DNA of 64,000 nucleotides, taken from NCBI RefSeq assembly GCF_040529185.1, contig NZ_CP159510.1:2108001-2172000 (forward strand), written 5' to 3'. Under the pieces are notes generated by a model. The model was not told the DNA's origin. It made no database searches and saw only the letters and a list, made by a program, of their open reading frames with translations. Of this stretch, positions 1 through 8,457 are shown piece by piece. Each line of letters opens with the position of its first letter. Position 1 is the stretch's first letter. The DNA is from Sporolactobacillus sp. Y61 (GTDB lineage Bacteria; Bacillota; Bacilli; Bacillales; Sporolactobacillaceae). The position numbers were made by a program, and so were the translations under genes.

Positions 1-46
1 GCAGGGAATACAGCAAAACAGTAAACTTTCAGGAAGGTGTTTATTT

Positions 47-319
47 ATGTCAGTTAAAATTCGTCTGAAACGTATGGGAGCAAAAAAACGTCCATTTTAC
101 AGAGTCGTTGTTGCCGATTCACGTGCGCCGCGTGACGGCCGTTTTATCGAAGAAATTGGAACTTATAATCCGGTATCCACACCCAAGGCTTTTGATGTGG
201 ACGAGGAGAAAGCACTGGACTGGCTGAAGAAAGGTGCACAGCCATCCGACACGGTCCGTAATCTCTTCTCCAGGAAGGGACTTATGGAGAAATTTCATCA
301 TGCTAAATTCCAGAGATAA
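47..319 (+). CDS. rpsP: 30S ribosomal protein S16
   Basis: Small-subunit ribosomal protein S16, an early-binding 16S rRNA protein needed for 30S assembly. The 90-residue length is typical, and the N-terminus with [19 protein letters not shown] and the following [19 protein letters not shown] block are family signatures. An AGGAAGGTG ribosome binding site lies 7 bases before the ATG. It is the first gene of the window; in Bacillus ffh usually precedes it. Downstream the usual khpA and ylqD are absent and a long hairpin precedes rimM. Confidence 0.98.
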   Translation: MSVKIRLKRMGAKKRPFYRVVVADSRAPRDGRFIEEIGTYNPVSTPKAFDVDEEKALDWLKKGAQPSDTVRNLFSRKGLMEKFHHAKFQR

Positions 320-353
320 ACACTGTGACGGGAGTTATCTCTGAATATGTACC

Positions 354-395
354 AGTGAAAAAGAGAAGGGGGACAGTTCCCTTCTCTTTTTCACT
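354..395 (+). terminator. 17-bp perfect hairpin between rpsP and rimM
   Basis: Positions 354-370 and 379-395 are perfect reverse complements (17 bp) separated by an 8-base loop. The right arm carries a run of five T, but no separate T tract follows the stem (next bases are atata). It may be an intra-operon terminator, an attenuator or an RNA processing/stability element. The structure is seen directly; its function is inferred. Confidence 0.6.
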
Positions 396-420
396 ATATA
401 CCAGGCAAGGAGGAATGATT

Positions 421-945
421 GTGACACATTGGCAATATGTCGGTAAAATTGTCAATACACGGGGCATAAAGGGGGAGGTTAAAGTGATCAGCGTTACTGA
501 TTTTCCGGATGAACGTTTTGCCACAGGTGCACTTTTATATGTGCATGATGAGAAAACCAGCACGTATCACCCCCTGACAGTGACCGGCTTTACCAGACGG
601 AAGACGTTCGACTGTCTGACGTTTAAGGATTATGATTCAATTAATGCTGTAGAAAAATATAAAGGATGTTCCCTGTATGTGCCTCGTGAGCAGCTTTCTG
701 AGCTGGAAGAGGGATCCTACTATTATTATCAGATCATCGGTGCACAGGTGATGACAGATACCGGAACGCGCCTTGGCAGGATAAAAGAAATATTATCACC
801 AGGCGCAAATGACGTCTGGGTTGTGGAAACTGAAGGAAAAGATCTGCTGATCCCTTATATCAAAGATGTTGTCAAAGCCGTTGATACCGAAAAGAAACAG
901 GTAACCATTCATTTAATACCGGGGCTGATCGATCATGAAGATTGA
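421..945 (+). CDS. rimM: 16S rRNA processing protein RimM
   Basis: Assembly factor that binds S19 and the 30S head during late 16S rRNA maturation. The 174-residue product has the N-terminal beta-barrel with [16 protein letters not shown] and a C-terminal PRC-barrel domain ending in GANDVWVVE...[10 protein letters not shown]. The GTG at 421 is chosen because AAGGAGG at 407-413 is 7 bases away; the in-frame ATG at 415 is only one base from that site, and the frame open back to 325 runs through the hairpin. It overlaps trmD by 11 bases, suggesting translational coupling. Confidence 0.95.
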   Translation: MTHWQYVGKIVNTRGIKGEVKVISVTDFPDERFATGALLYVHDEKTSTYHPLTVTGFTRRKTFDCLTFKDYDSINAVEKYKGCSLYVPREQLSELEEGSYYYYQIIGAQVMTDTGTRLGRIKEILSPGANDVWVVETEGKDLLIPYIKDVVKAVDTEKKQVTIHLIPGLIDHED

Positions 946-1665
946 CATACTTTCCCTTTTTCCGGATATGTTCAGCGGGGTACTGTCCGAGTCTATTTTA
1001 GGACGGGCCGCTGAAAGAGGAGCAGTTTCTTACCATATCACAGATTTCAGGGATTATACGAAAAATAAGCATCGTAAAGTTGACGATTATCCCTTTGGCG
1101 GGGGGCAGGAATGGTTCTTATGCCTCAGCCTCTGTTTGACGCCGCTAAATCGGTCAGCACTGAAGGAGGCGGAGCGTCGCGTGTCATCCTCACCTCTGCA
1201 CAGGGTAAACCTTTTCGACAGAAGGATGCCATCGATCTTTCCGGAGAAAAACACCTTGTTTTTATCTGTGGGCACTATGAGGGGGTTGATGAACGGGTCG
1301 CCCGTTGCCTGGTCACGGATGAATTTTCCATTGGTGATTTTGTGATGACAGGAGGAGAACTGGCGGCGATGTCGATGATCGACAGCATCGTCAGGCTTCT
1401 TCCGGGAGTACTCGGCAATGACACATCCGCCTTAACGGATTCTTTTTCCGATGGATTGCTGGAACATCCTCAATATACACGTCCGGCTGATTTCAGAGGG
1501 ATGAAAGTACCTGATGTCCTGCTGTCAGGAAACCATGAACGGATTGCCGAATGGCGTCATAAAGAATCCCTCAGAAGAACCTTCACACGCAGACCGGATC
1601 TGCTTAAGGGCAGGCCTTTGTCCGATCAGGAAAGGAAATGGCTGAGAGAATTTAAACAGGAATAA
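935..1665 (+). CDS. trmD: tRNA (guanine-N1)-methyltransferase TrmD, interrupted by a one-base frameshift
   Basis: SAM-dependent enzyme that makes m1G37 in tRNAs with G36 and so prevents frameshifting. The frame from 935 gives the TrmD N-terminus up to VDDYPFGGG, then drops out of frame at the G run 1100-1105. The +2 frame carries the rest: [11 protein letters not shown], the trefoil-knot SAM loop [15 protein letters not shown], and [15 protein letters not shown]. Adding one G to the run restores about 243 residues, the normal length. As read, two fragments (935-1345 and 1111-1665) would be predicted. A sequencing deletion in the homopolymer is the simplest explanation because TrmD is normally essential; transcriptional slippage is the alternative. 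Confidence 0.9.
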
Positions 1666-1679
1666 ATCCGCCGGTCTGC

Positions 1680-1709
1680 TTGCATATTCATGAAACAATA
1701 TGGTACTAT
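1680..1709 (+). promoter_or_regulatory. sigma-A-type promoter for rplS
   Basis: TTGCAT at 1680-1685 and TACTAT at 1704-1709 are separated by 18 bases, just after the trmD stop. This would give rplS its own transcript beginning with the structured leader that follows. Identified by eye from consensus similarity. Confidence 0.6.
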
Positions 1710-1711
1710 TA

Positions 1712-1800
1712 AATTCGTGGCATTTGTAAGTTGAATACGATGTTCCGCTGCAGTCAAAGGAGGCTGTAAGAGCATTTGTACGGAAGGAGGCCATTACTGT
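1712..1800 (+). promoter_or_regulatory. probable L19 (rplS) mRNA leader
   Basis: The roughly 90 bases between the putative promoter and rplS contain two copies of a GCATTTGTA element (about 1719-1728 and 1774-1782). A TTCCG near 1743 can pair with CGGAA near 1783 beside the ribosome binding site. The position and layout resemble the known Firmicutes L19 leader family, an autoregulatory r-protein leader. The family match is from memory and was not computed. Confidence 0.5.
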
Positions 1801-1801
1801 T

Positions 1802-2143
1802 ATGTCTAACGTGATTGATGAGATTACTAAAGAGCAGCTGCGTACCGATGTCCCGGATTTCAGACCCGGAGATACACTAAAGGTACACGTAAAAATCACC
1901 GAAGGAACACATGAACGTATACAGGTGTTCGAAGGTGTTGTCATTAAGCGTCACGGTACCGGAATAAGTGCGACATTTACCGTAAGAAAGATTTCTTATG
2001 GTGTCGGTGTCGAACGGACCTTCCCGGTGAATTCGCCGAAGATTGATAAAATTGATGTGGTTCGTCTGGGCAAGGTTCGCCGGGCAAAGCTTTATTATCT
2101 CCGTGAACTCCGCGGTAAAAAAGCGAGAATCAAAAGCAGATAA
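1802..2143 (+). CDS. rplS: 50S ribosomal protein L19
   Basis: Large-subunit protein at the 30S-50S interface. The 113-residue sequence has the L19 core with [51 protein letters not shown] and the basic C-terminus [15 protein letters not shown] strong GGAAGGAGG site precedes the ATG. It sits behind its own promoter and leader and is followed by an intrinsic terminator, so it is probably a monocistronic or attenuated unit. Confidence 0.98.
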   Translation: MSNVIDEITKEQLRTDVPDFRPGDTLKVHVKITEGTHERIQVFEGVVIKRHGTGISATFTVRKISYGVGVERTFPVNSPKIDKIDVVRLGKVRRAKLYYLRELRGKKARIKSR

Positions 2144-2168
2144 TTTTTTTATCATGTCAATAAGAATC

Positions 2169-2201
2169 GAAAAAGGGTCTGGGAAACCAGACTCCTTTTT
2201 A
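2169..2201 (+). terminator. intrinsic terminator after rplS
   Basis: A stem of about 13 bp with one mismatch (aaaaagggtctgg / ccagactccttttt) closes on a GAAA tetraloop. It lies 26 bases after the rplS stop and its right arm ends in a T run. It separates rplS from rbgA. Confidence 0.8.
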
Positions 2202-2326
2202 TACTCTTAAAGAAAACATGAAATGGATGAAACAAATCATGAAAGAATGTGGAGCAGGGGCGTTTCCCTCTCTTTTCACGGGATGATCCACAATAATTGC
2301 ACGTAAAAAAGAAAGGAGGCGTTCAC

Positions 2327-3202
2327 ATGACGATTCAATGGTATCCTGGTCATATGGCTAAGGCCAGACGACAGATGATCGAGAGAATGAAGCAGATAGA
2401 CGTTGTTATCGAGCTTGTCGACAGCAGAATTCCGGAAGCTTCACGGAATCCGCTTGTTGACGAAATGGCCTCAGGAAAATCCAGACTGCTGATACTGAAT
2501 AAGGCGGATATGGCCGATAAGCTCATCACACAAAAATGGGAAAATTATTATGAACGTCAGGGCTATATCGCCCACCAGGCAGACAGCAGAACAGGCAAGG
2601 GTGTATCAGCCATACCGGAAGTTGTTCACCGGATGACTGCCGGTCGACGGGCAAAACTGGAGCAAAAAGGATTCCGGCCGCATGCTGACCGTGCCCTTAT
2701 TATTGGGATTCCCAACGTCGGCAAATCGACCCTGATTAACCGGCTTGCGGGGAGAAAAATTGCAAAGATTGGTGACCGCCCGGGCGTCACGACAGCCCAG
2801 CAGTGGATAAGGGCAGGCAATACAATGGAACTGCTCGATACCCCGGGGATTCTGTGGCCGAAGTTCAAATCTCACGAAGTCGGCCTGTATCTGGCGGCAA
2901 CAGGGGCTATTAAAGAAGATTTGCTGGATTTTCAGGAAATAGCTGTTTTTATTTTGAAAATTTTAATACGCAGGTATCCGTCACAGCTTTCTGAACGTTA
3001 TAAGCTGCCGCCTGTCAACCGCTCAGTCACAGACGAAAATGAGCAGGATCTGATTGTTTCTCTTTTTGATCAGATAGGCAGAAACAGGGGCTGCCTGATG
3101 AAAGGCGGCAGCATCGATTATGATCGGACGTCTGAGCTGATCGTCAGGGATTACAGGAATCAAAAGCTGGGTCATCTGACACTTCAGACCCCGCCGGTTT
3201 AA
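2327..3202 (+). CDS. rbgA: ribosome biogenesis GTPase RbgA (YlqF)
   Basis: Circularly permuted GTPase required for late 50S assembly. The order of motifs is diagnostic: G4 NKAD near residue 58 precedes G1 GIPNVGKST near residue 127 and G3 DTPG near residue 173. The N-terminus IQWYPGHMAKARRQM is the family signature. The 291-residue length is typical. The start is the ATG at 2327, 6 bases after AAAGGAGGC at 2312-2320; an upstream in-frame TTG at 2297 has no such site. It is followed by rnhB as in Bacillus. Confidence 0.97.
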   Translation: MTIQWYPGHMAKARRQMIERMKQIDVVIELVDSRIPEASRNPLVDEMASGKSRLLILNKADMADKLITQKWENYYERQGYIAHQADSRTGKGVSAIPEVVHRMTAGRRAKLEQKGFRPHADRALIIGIPNVGKSTLINRLAGRKIAKIGDRPGVTTAQQWIRAGNTMELLDTPGILWPKFKSHEVGLYLAATGAIKEDLLDFQEIAVFILKILIRRYPSQLSERYKLPPVNRSVTDENEQDLIVSLFDQIGRNRGCLMKGGSIDYDRTSELIVRDYRNQKLGHLTLQTPPV

Positions 3203-3303
3203 TCCTGGCGGAGCTTTATCACCTTCCGGTTAAGCGCGTCTGAAGCGCAGGCCGGCATTAAAGAAAACCATTTCTTTACCGATATAAAAGACAGGGGAAG
3301 AAC

Positions 3304-4065
3304 ATGCAATACATGACCGTTGCTCAGATTAAAGAAAAACTGCAGGCTGTACAAACTCTGTCACCTGAAGATTATTCAGCATTGGAACATGATTCACGTG
3401 CCGGTGTCCGGCACCTGATCAGGATCTGGGAGCGAAAGCAGCAGCGCAGAAAATTGCTGATCGAAAAATTCGATGAAATGAACCGTTATGAACAGGAACT
3501 TTGGGATCAGGGCTTCCAACATGTTGCCGGCATCGATGAAGCCGGCAGAGGCCCGCTTGCAGGCCCGGTTGTTGCAGCCTGTGTGATACTCGGAACGGAT
3601 ACGGTTTTACCCGGACTTAATGATTCAAAACAACTGACTCCTTCGAAGCGTGACCTGTTGTACAGACAGATCCAGCAGAATGCTTTATCAGTCAGTGTCG
3701 GGATGGTTTCGGCCCGTGAAATTGACTCTGTGAATATATACCAGGCAGCAAGGCGATCCATGGTGCAGGCAGTAAAAAATATGAAGATCAAGCCGGATTA
3801 TCTTCTGATCGATGCCATGCGCCTGCCACTCGAAATTGATCAGAGTTCGCTCATAAAGGGCGATGCACGGAGTAACTCAATTGCCGCCGCATCAATTATC
3901 GCAAAGGTCACCCGGGACAGGCTTATGAATGAGCTGGATCAGGTATATCCCGGTTATGGATTTTCAGGAAATAAAGGTTACGGGACAAAGGAGCATGTTG
4001 AGGCGATCAGGAAACTGGGTCCCTGTCCGGAGCATCGCATGACATTTGCTCCGCTGAAATCATAA
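3304..4065 (+). CDS. rnhB: ribonuclease HII
   Basis: Endonuclease that removes ribonucleotides from RNA-DNA hybrids and misincorporated rNMPs. The 253-residue product has an N-terminal extension (about residues 1-70) typical of Bacillus RnhB, then the catalytic core with AGIDEAGRGPLAGPV, the LNDSKQLT block, a DYLLIDAM acidic strand and the KGDARSNSIAAASIIAKVTRD block. The acidic active-site residues are visible. An AGGGGAAG site precedes the ATG at 3304. It sits between rbgA and ylqG. Confidence 0.97.
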   Translation: MQYMTVAQIKEKLQAVQTLSPEDYSALEHDSRAGVRHLIRIWERKQQRRKLLIEKFDEMNRYEQELWDQGFQHVAGIDEAGRGPLAGPVVAACVILGTDTVLPGLNDSKQLTPSKRDLLYRQIQQNALSVSVGMVSAREIDSVNIYQAARRSMVQAVKNMKIKPDYLLIDAMRLPLEIDQSSLIKGDARSNSIAAASIIAKVTRDRLMNELDQVYPGYGFSGNKGYGTKEHVEAIRKLGPCPEHRMTFAPLKS

Positions 4066-4086
4066 AAAGATATTGAAGGTGATTTC

Positions 4087-5600
4087 ATGAATTTCCAGCC
4101 TTATGCGATCAGCCAGAGTCAGCTGGCAGGTACATTCGTTCCTGAACAGATTCTCAGGGGAAGAGTCATGGAAATCCTGCCGGATCGGAATGTGCTCCTT
4201 CAATTAGGGGCAAATCAGGTGATCGCAAAAATTGATGCAGTAAATCCACCGCTTAAAGCAGGGAAGGACTATCTATTTCAGATTAAACAACTGTCACAGC
4301 CTGTTACAGCGCAGGTTCTGCATCGCCGTCCGGGAGATCGGAATCAGATACCGTCGGGGGAGTCGATGGTTCAGAGCACTCTGGAGACATTCAGGGTAAA
4401 AGATGATGCTGTAAACCGTCAGCTGGTTCAGTCATTCTTTGATATGGGCGAGCCCCTGACCCGTGAAATGCTCGTTGCAAGCCGGGCATTAATCGGGGAA
4501 GATCTGCTGCTCCTTCAGATATCCAGTCTATCCGCTGGCTGATTAATCGTGATCTTCCTTTGAGCCGGACATTTTTTGATATGGCCCGTGATTTAATGAC
4601 GTCAGAATCTGCTGCGCATCAGCTGTCGACACTTCAGGATCAGCTGCTCCATTCGGATAAGGTCACCTCATCCATCGAGGCGCTGAAAAAAACAATAGCT
4701 GAGCTTCTGCACCCCGAGTCTGCCCTTTTGCCGGCCTCCGGGATGAAAGGTGAGACCCCTTCACTGTTTCTGCTGCAACACTTTTTTGCCGGGCTTGGGA
4801 AGCCTGAGGTCCGTTTACAGCCCCTTCAACGTTTCTTAAACAGCATGATGACAGTTAAAGATGCGGATGAATTACTGAAGGCACTGAATATCAATATGAA
4901 GCCCTCAGATTTTTTGAAGCAACTCTCCGTTTTTATCTCCGGATCAAATCCGGCAGATACCCGCCATCCGGCAGAAAATCCGAGTTATTCTCTTTTCGTG
5001 CACGTACTGAAACTTATGGGGTTTGAATATGAGCATAAATTGTTGAAACAGGCCGAAAGCGGAGAACAACTGGATCATGGCCATTCTCTCAAAGCCGGGC
5101 TCCTTGCTGTTGTTCAGGATAAGGAAGCACCGGTTCAAATCCGTAAAACGGCATCTGAGATGGTACAGCGTATCACCGGCGATCAGATTCAAATGATTTC
5201 TTCAGATCCTGATGTTGCACAGTTCTCTTTTCAACTGCCCGTTCCACGGCACAATGATATCGAGGATGCAACGGTCTATTTTGAGAGTAAGAGAGGCAGA
5301 AAAGGGCAGATTTCTCCTGATTCATGTACGATTGTTCTATGTCTGGACCTGCCTCACCTGAAAAAAACGATAATCTGTATCCGAATTCAGAATCGATCGA
5401 TGTCTCTTACTGTCGAAAACAGCAGGACCGATCTGAGTCAGTTGTTAAAGGACGGACAATCTGAACTCAGTCAGCACCTTTCTGCTATGAATTATCAGTT
5501 AATTTCCGTTTCTCAGGTTGAAAATCTGGATCCCGGGCTGATCCGAAGGGCGAGTGAGCCACTGGTTTTATCACATTACCGTCTGGATGTGAAAGTATGA
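4087..5600 (+). CDS. ylqG: YlqG-like protein with FliK-like C-terminus, frameshifted
   Basis: The position between rnhB and ylqH and the length after repair (about 504 residues) match Bacillus YlqG, whose function is unknown. The first frame ends at 4542. The continuation, reading IQSIRWLINRDLPLSRTFF, is in the +2 frame, so one base is missing around 4513-4542. The C-terminal stretch (LPHLKKTIICIRIQNRSMSL followed by a helix LSQHLSAMNYQLISVSV-like segment) has the pattern of the FliK C-terminal domain; this is a resemblance by eye only. It is glutamine- and leucine-rich with no membrane segment. The stop overlaps the ylqH start by 4 bases, suggesting coupling. Confidence 0.75.
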
Positions 5601-5887
5601 ACGACAGAGAACCTTCTAAAAAGAAAAAGGCTGTGGCTCTGAATTATAAAACAGGGCAGGACCAGGCGCCTTATGTTTCAGCAAAAGCTGATGGAAAAAT
5701 GGCTGAGCAGTTAATTGAAAAGGCGAAGTCTTTAAATATTCCAATACAGGAAGATCCCGATCTTGTTTCTATGCTTTCCCGGCTTGATCTGAATGAAATG
5801 ATACCTGTTGAACTTTATGAAGCTGTTGCTGAAATTTTCGCTTATATCCGGAAAATTGATGAAAAAAAAGGAGGAAATGCGCACTGA
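5597..5887 (+). CDS. ylqH: YlqH, stand-alone FlhB C-terminal-domain-like protein
   Basis: This 96-residue soluble protein aligns by eye with the cytoplasmic domain of FlhB/EscU export proteins from just after the autocleavage site. KAVALNYKTGQDQAPYVSAK corresponds to the AVALEYKAETMDAPRVIAKG strand of the FlhB encoded at 32788-33875. ELYEAVAEIFAYIRKI corresponds to its C-terminal helix DFFKAVAEILAYVYRL. The NPTH cleavage motif and the four membrane helices are absent. It is coupled to ylqG and lies well outside the flagellar operon. Its function is unknown; a role linked to export-substrate control is only a suggestion. Confidence 0.85.
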   Translation: MNDREPSKKKKAVALNYKTGQDQAPYVSAKADGKMAEQLIEKAKSLNIPIQEDPDLVSMLSRLDLNEMIPVELYEAVAEIFAYIRKIDEKKGGNAH

Positions 5888-6209
5888 GTTGCCGAATAGT
5901 AACAATACAGATCATGCATTTTGATTTGCCCTCTTTTCCTTATTTTCAGTATTCCCTCCCTCTGAAATTTTCCTGAACTCATCTCTTGTGACCGGCATCA
6001 ATCTATTACATTCGCTCTCTTTATCCCGCTGAGGTTTCACTTTATTGTCGTGATTCCATTTTTATCGTGCTAAAAAACGATAATATGAATATTTTGTGAC
6101 TATAATGTTACGAAACATTGGACAAAAGGAGCAGCATTTCGTTATACTAGATGTGGAGAAAGGGCTTTCATTTTTCAAAACATTCAATGAAATGAAAGAA
6201 GGGGAACGA
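5888..6209 (+). other. 322-base intergenic region upstream of sucCD
   Basis: No convincing gene is visible. It holds an inverted repeat TTATCGT-8-ACGATAA at 6062-6083, a TATAAT at 6101-6106 without a good -35, and a better promoter at 6119-6148. A frame continuous with sucC opens at 6096 but has no ribosome binding site, so it is treated as non-coding. No strong terminator follows ylqH. Confidence 0.6.
6119..6148 (+). promoter_or_regulatory. candidate sigma-A promoter for sucCD
   Basis: TGGACA at 6119-6124 and TATACT at 6143-6148 with an 18-base spacer lie about 60 bases before the sucC start. A second TATAAT at 6101-6106 lies just upstream. Identified by eye. Confidence 0.45.
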
Positions 6210-7394
6210 ATGAACATTCATGAGTATCAGGGAAAGCAACTGTTGAAACAGTATGGTGTTGCTGTCCCCAGAGGGTTTGTGGCGTTTACACCTGACGAAG
6301 CAGTTGAAGCAGCTCAAAAACTTCAGTCGGCTGTCACTGTGGTTAAAGCACAAATTCATGCAGGTGGAAGAGGAAAGGCCGGAGGAGTAAAAATTGCAGG
6401 AAGTAAAAAAGAAGTGCATGATTTTGCAGAAGAACTCCTTGGAAAGATTCTGGTGACCCACCAGACCGGTCCTGAAGGAAAAGAAGTGAAGCGCCTTTTA
6501 ATCGAAGAAGGAAGCGATATTGAAAAGGAATACTATCTTGGTCTGGTACTTGACAGAAGTTCTTCACAAGTCACAGTGATCGCTTCTTCAGAAGGCGGGA
6601 TGGACATTGAACAGGTTGCTTCCGTAGCACCTGACAAGATTTATCGTGAGGCGGTGGACCCCTTTCTCGGCCTGACCCCTTTCCAGGCACGCAGGATCGC
6701 TTTTGACATTGGAATTCCAAAGAAACTTGTCAATAAAGCGGTTAAATTCATGCTTGGACTTTATCAGGTGTTTGTTGACAAAGATTGCTCAATTGCTGAG
6801 ATTAATCCACTGGTGGTCACAAAGCAGGGTGAGATTCTTGCCCTTGATGCAAAATTGAATTTTGATGATAACGGTCTTTACCGTCACAAGGATGTTCAGG
6901 CGTTCAGGGATCTGGATGAAGAAGACGGGAAAGAAATTGAAGCTTCAAAATTTGGCCTGAACTATATCGCGCTTGATGGAAATATTGGTTGCATGGTGAA
7001 TGGAGCGGGTCTTGCGATGGCGACCATGGACATTATTAAATCTTTTCATGGTGAACCCGCCAATTTCCTTGATGTCGGCGGCGGTGCGAGTAAGGAGAAA
7101 GTAGAGGCTGCCTTCCGTCTGATCCTTTCTGACCCCAATGTTAAAGGCATTCTTGTCAATATCTTCGGTGGCATTATGAAGTGTGACGTCATAGCCGAAG
7201 GTATTGTTGCGGCGACTGAACAGGTTGACCTGAATGTCCCGCTTGTGGTCAGACTTGAAGGAACAAATGTGGCACGGGGTAAGGAAATCCTCAGACAGTC
7301 CGGCCTTGATATTACACCTGCGCATAATATGGCGGATGCTGCGGAAAAAATCGTGACACTGGTTAAATCAGCTGCAGGAGGCGTCGCAAAATGA
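6210..7394 (+). CDS. sucC: succinyl-CoA synthetase (ADP-forming) beta subunit
   Basis: Forms succinate and ATP from succinyl-CoA in the TCA cycle together with SucD. The 394-residue product begins [17 protein letters not shown], the canonical SucC start, and has the ATP-grasp fold with [17 protein letters not shown] (about residue 45), EINPLVV (about 197), then the CoA-ligase domain with [11 protein letters not shown] and [10 protein letters not shown]. The ATG at 6210 follows GAAAGAAGGGG; the longer upstream frame is rejected. The stop overlaps the sucD start (ATGA), as expected for the obligate pair. Confidence 0.97.
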   Translation: MNIHEYQGKQLLKQYGVAVPRGFVAFTPDEAVEAAQKLQSAVTVVKAQIHAGGRGKAGGVKIAGSKKEVHDFAEELLGKILVTHQTGPEGKEVKRLLIEEGSDIEKEYYLGLVLDRSSSQVTVIASSEGGMDIEQVASVAPDKIYREAVDPFLGLTPFQARRIAFDIGIPKKLVNKAVKFMLGLYQVFVDKDCSIAEINPLVVTKQGEILALDAKLNFDDNGLYRHKDVQAFRDLDEEDGKEIEASKFGLNYIALDGNIGCMVNGAGLAMATMDIIKSFHGEPANFLDVGGGASKEKVEAAFRLILSDPNVKGILVNIFGGIMKCDVIAEGIVAATEQVDLNVPLVVRLEGTNVARGKEILRQSGLDITPAHNMADAAEKIVTLVKSAAGGVAK

Positions 7395-8299
7395 GTATTC
7401 TCGTTCACAAAGATACCCGGGTGATTGTCCAGGGGATTACCGGATCCCAGGGCCTTTTCCATACCAGGCAGATGCTTGATTACGGAACCCGGATTGTCGG
7501 GGGTGTCACACCTGGTAAAGGTGGAACCCAGGTTGAAGGTGTGCCGGTTTTTGATACTGTGCGGGACGCTGTCAATCAAACGCAGGCTGATTGCTCCGTG
7601 ATTTACGTTCCCCCTGCTTTTGCAGCGGATGCCATTATTGAAGCTGCAGATGCCGGCATATCCCTGGTGATTGCCATCACCGAAGGCATTCCGATTCTGG
7701 ATATGGTGAAAGTGAAACGCTATCTTAAAGATAAAAAGACACGTCTGATCGGTCCAAACTGCCCGGGTGTCCTTTCGGCAGATGAATCAAAGATCGGCAT
7801 CATGCCTGGATATATCCATAAAAAAGGCCATGTTGGCGTAGTTTCGCGTTCAGGGACTCTGACTTATGAGGCCGTTCACCAGCTGTCTCAGCTGAATGTC
7901 GGACAGACTACAGCTGTAGGGATTGGCGGCGATCCGGTGAATGGGACGAGTTTTATCGATGTGCTTAAATTGTTTAATGAGGATCCGGAAACTTTCGCGG
8001 TCGTCATGATTGGAGAAATCGGCGGGCATGGTGAAGAGGATGCGGCCGCCTGGGCAGAACAGAATATGGATAAACCATTGGTCGGTTTCATAGGCGGTAA
8101 AACAGCTCCTCCGGGAAAAAGAATGGGTCACGCCGGGGCCATTATCTCAGGTGGTAAAGGGACAGCTGACGAAAAGGTTCGCGTCATGCGCGATCATGGT
8201 GTTTCCGTGGCTGATACACCGGCAACCATCGGGGAAACTATGGTTCAGCTCCTGAAAGATCGCGGCTTGTACGAAAAATGCCTGATCAGTAATCAGTAA
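7391..8299 (+). CDS. sucD: succinyl-CoA synthetase alpha subunit
   Basis: The 302-residue partner of SucC. It has the CoA-binding Rossmann domain ([19 protein letters not shown]), GPNCPGVLS, and the phosphohistidine region with [14 protein letters not shown] and [18 protein letters not shown], where the GHAG histidine is the phosphorylated residue. The start overlaps sucC by 4 bases. A hairpin follows the stop. Confidence 0.97.
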   Translation: MSILVHKDTRVIVQGITGSQGLFHTRQMLDYGTRIVGGVTPGKGGTQVEGVPVFDTVRDAVNQTQADCSVIYVPPAFAADAIIEAADAGISLVIAITEGIPILDMVKVKRYLKDKKTRLIGPNCPGVLSADESKIGIMPGYIHKKGHVGVVSRSGTLTYEAVHQLSQLNVGQTTAVGIGGDPVNGTSFIDVLKLFNEDPETFAVVMIGEIGGHGEEDAAAWAEQNMDKPLVGFIGGKTAPPGKRMGHAGAIISGGKGTADEKVRVMRDHGVSVADTPATIGETMVQLLKDRGLYEKCLISNQ

Positions 8300-8304
8300 T
8301 TTCC

Positions 8305-8332
8305 GGGAAGACACGTTATGGCGTGTTTTCCC
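8305..8332 (+). terminator. hairpin after sucD
   Basis: GGGAAGACACG pairs with CGTGTTTTCCC (11 bp including one G-T) around a 6-base loop, directly after the sucD stop. There is no clear T tract, so termination strength is uncertain. Confidence 0.5.
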
Positions 8333-8457
8333 TGCATCTGTTTGTGAATAATATCTCATTTACCCGTTGTTTGTCTTTCCCCCATCATATCCAGCAAGCC
8401 CCATCCATCCGTACCATTCTTTCACTTTCCCTAATTGATTAGAAAAAGGTGACCTAC

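Noticed and set aside
935..1345. A short separate protein with a cysteine/leucine-rich tail at the trmD start
   Set aside because: Its first part is TrmD and its tail is out-of-frame translation after the G run, not a real protein end.
6096..6209. A 38-residue N-terminal extension of SucC
   Set aside because: There is no ribosome binding site, the promoter overlaps it, and SucC proteins begin at MNIHEYQ.
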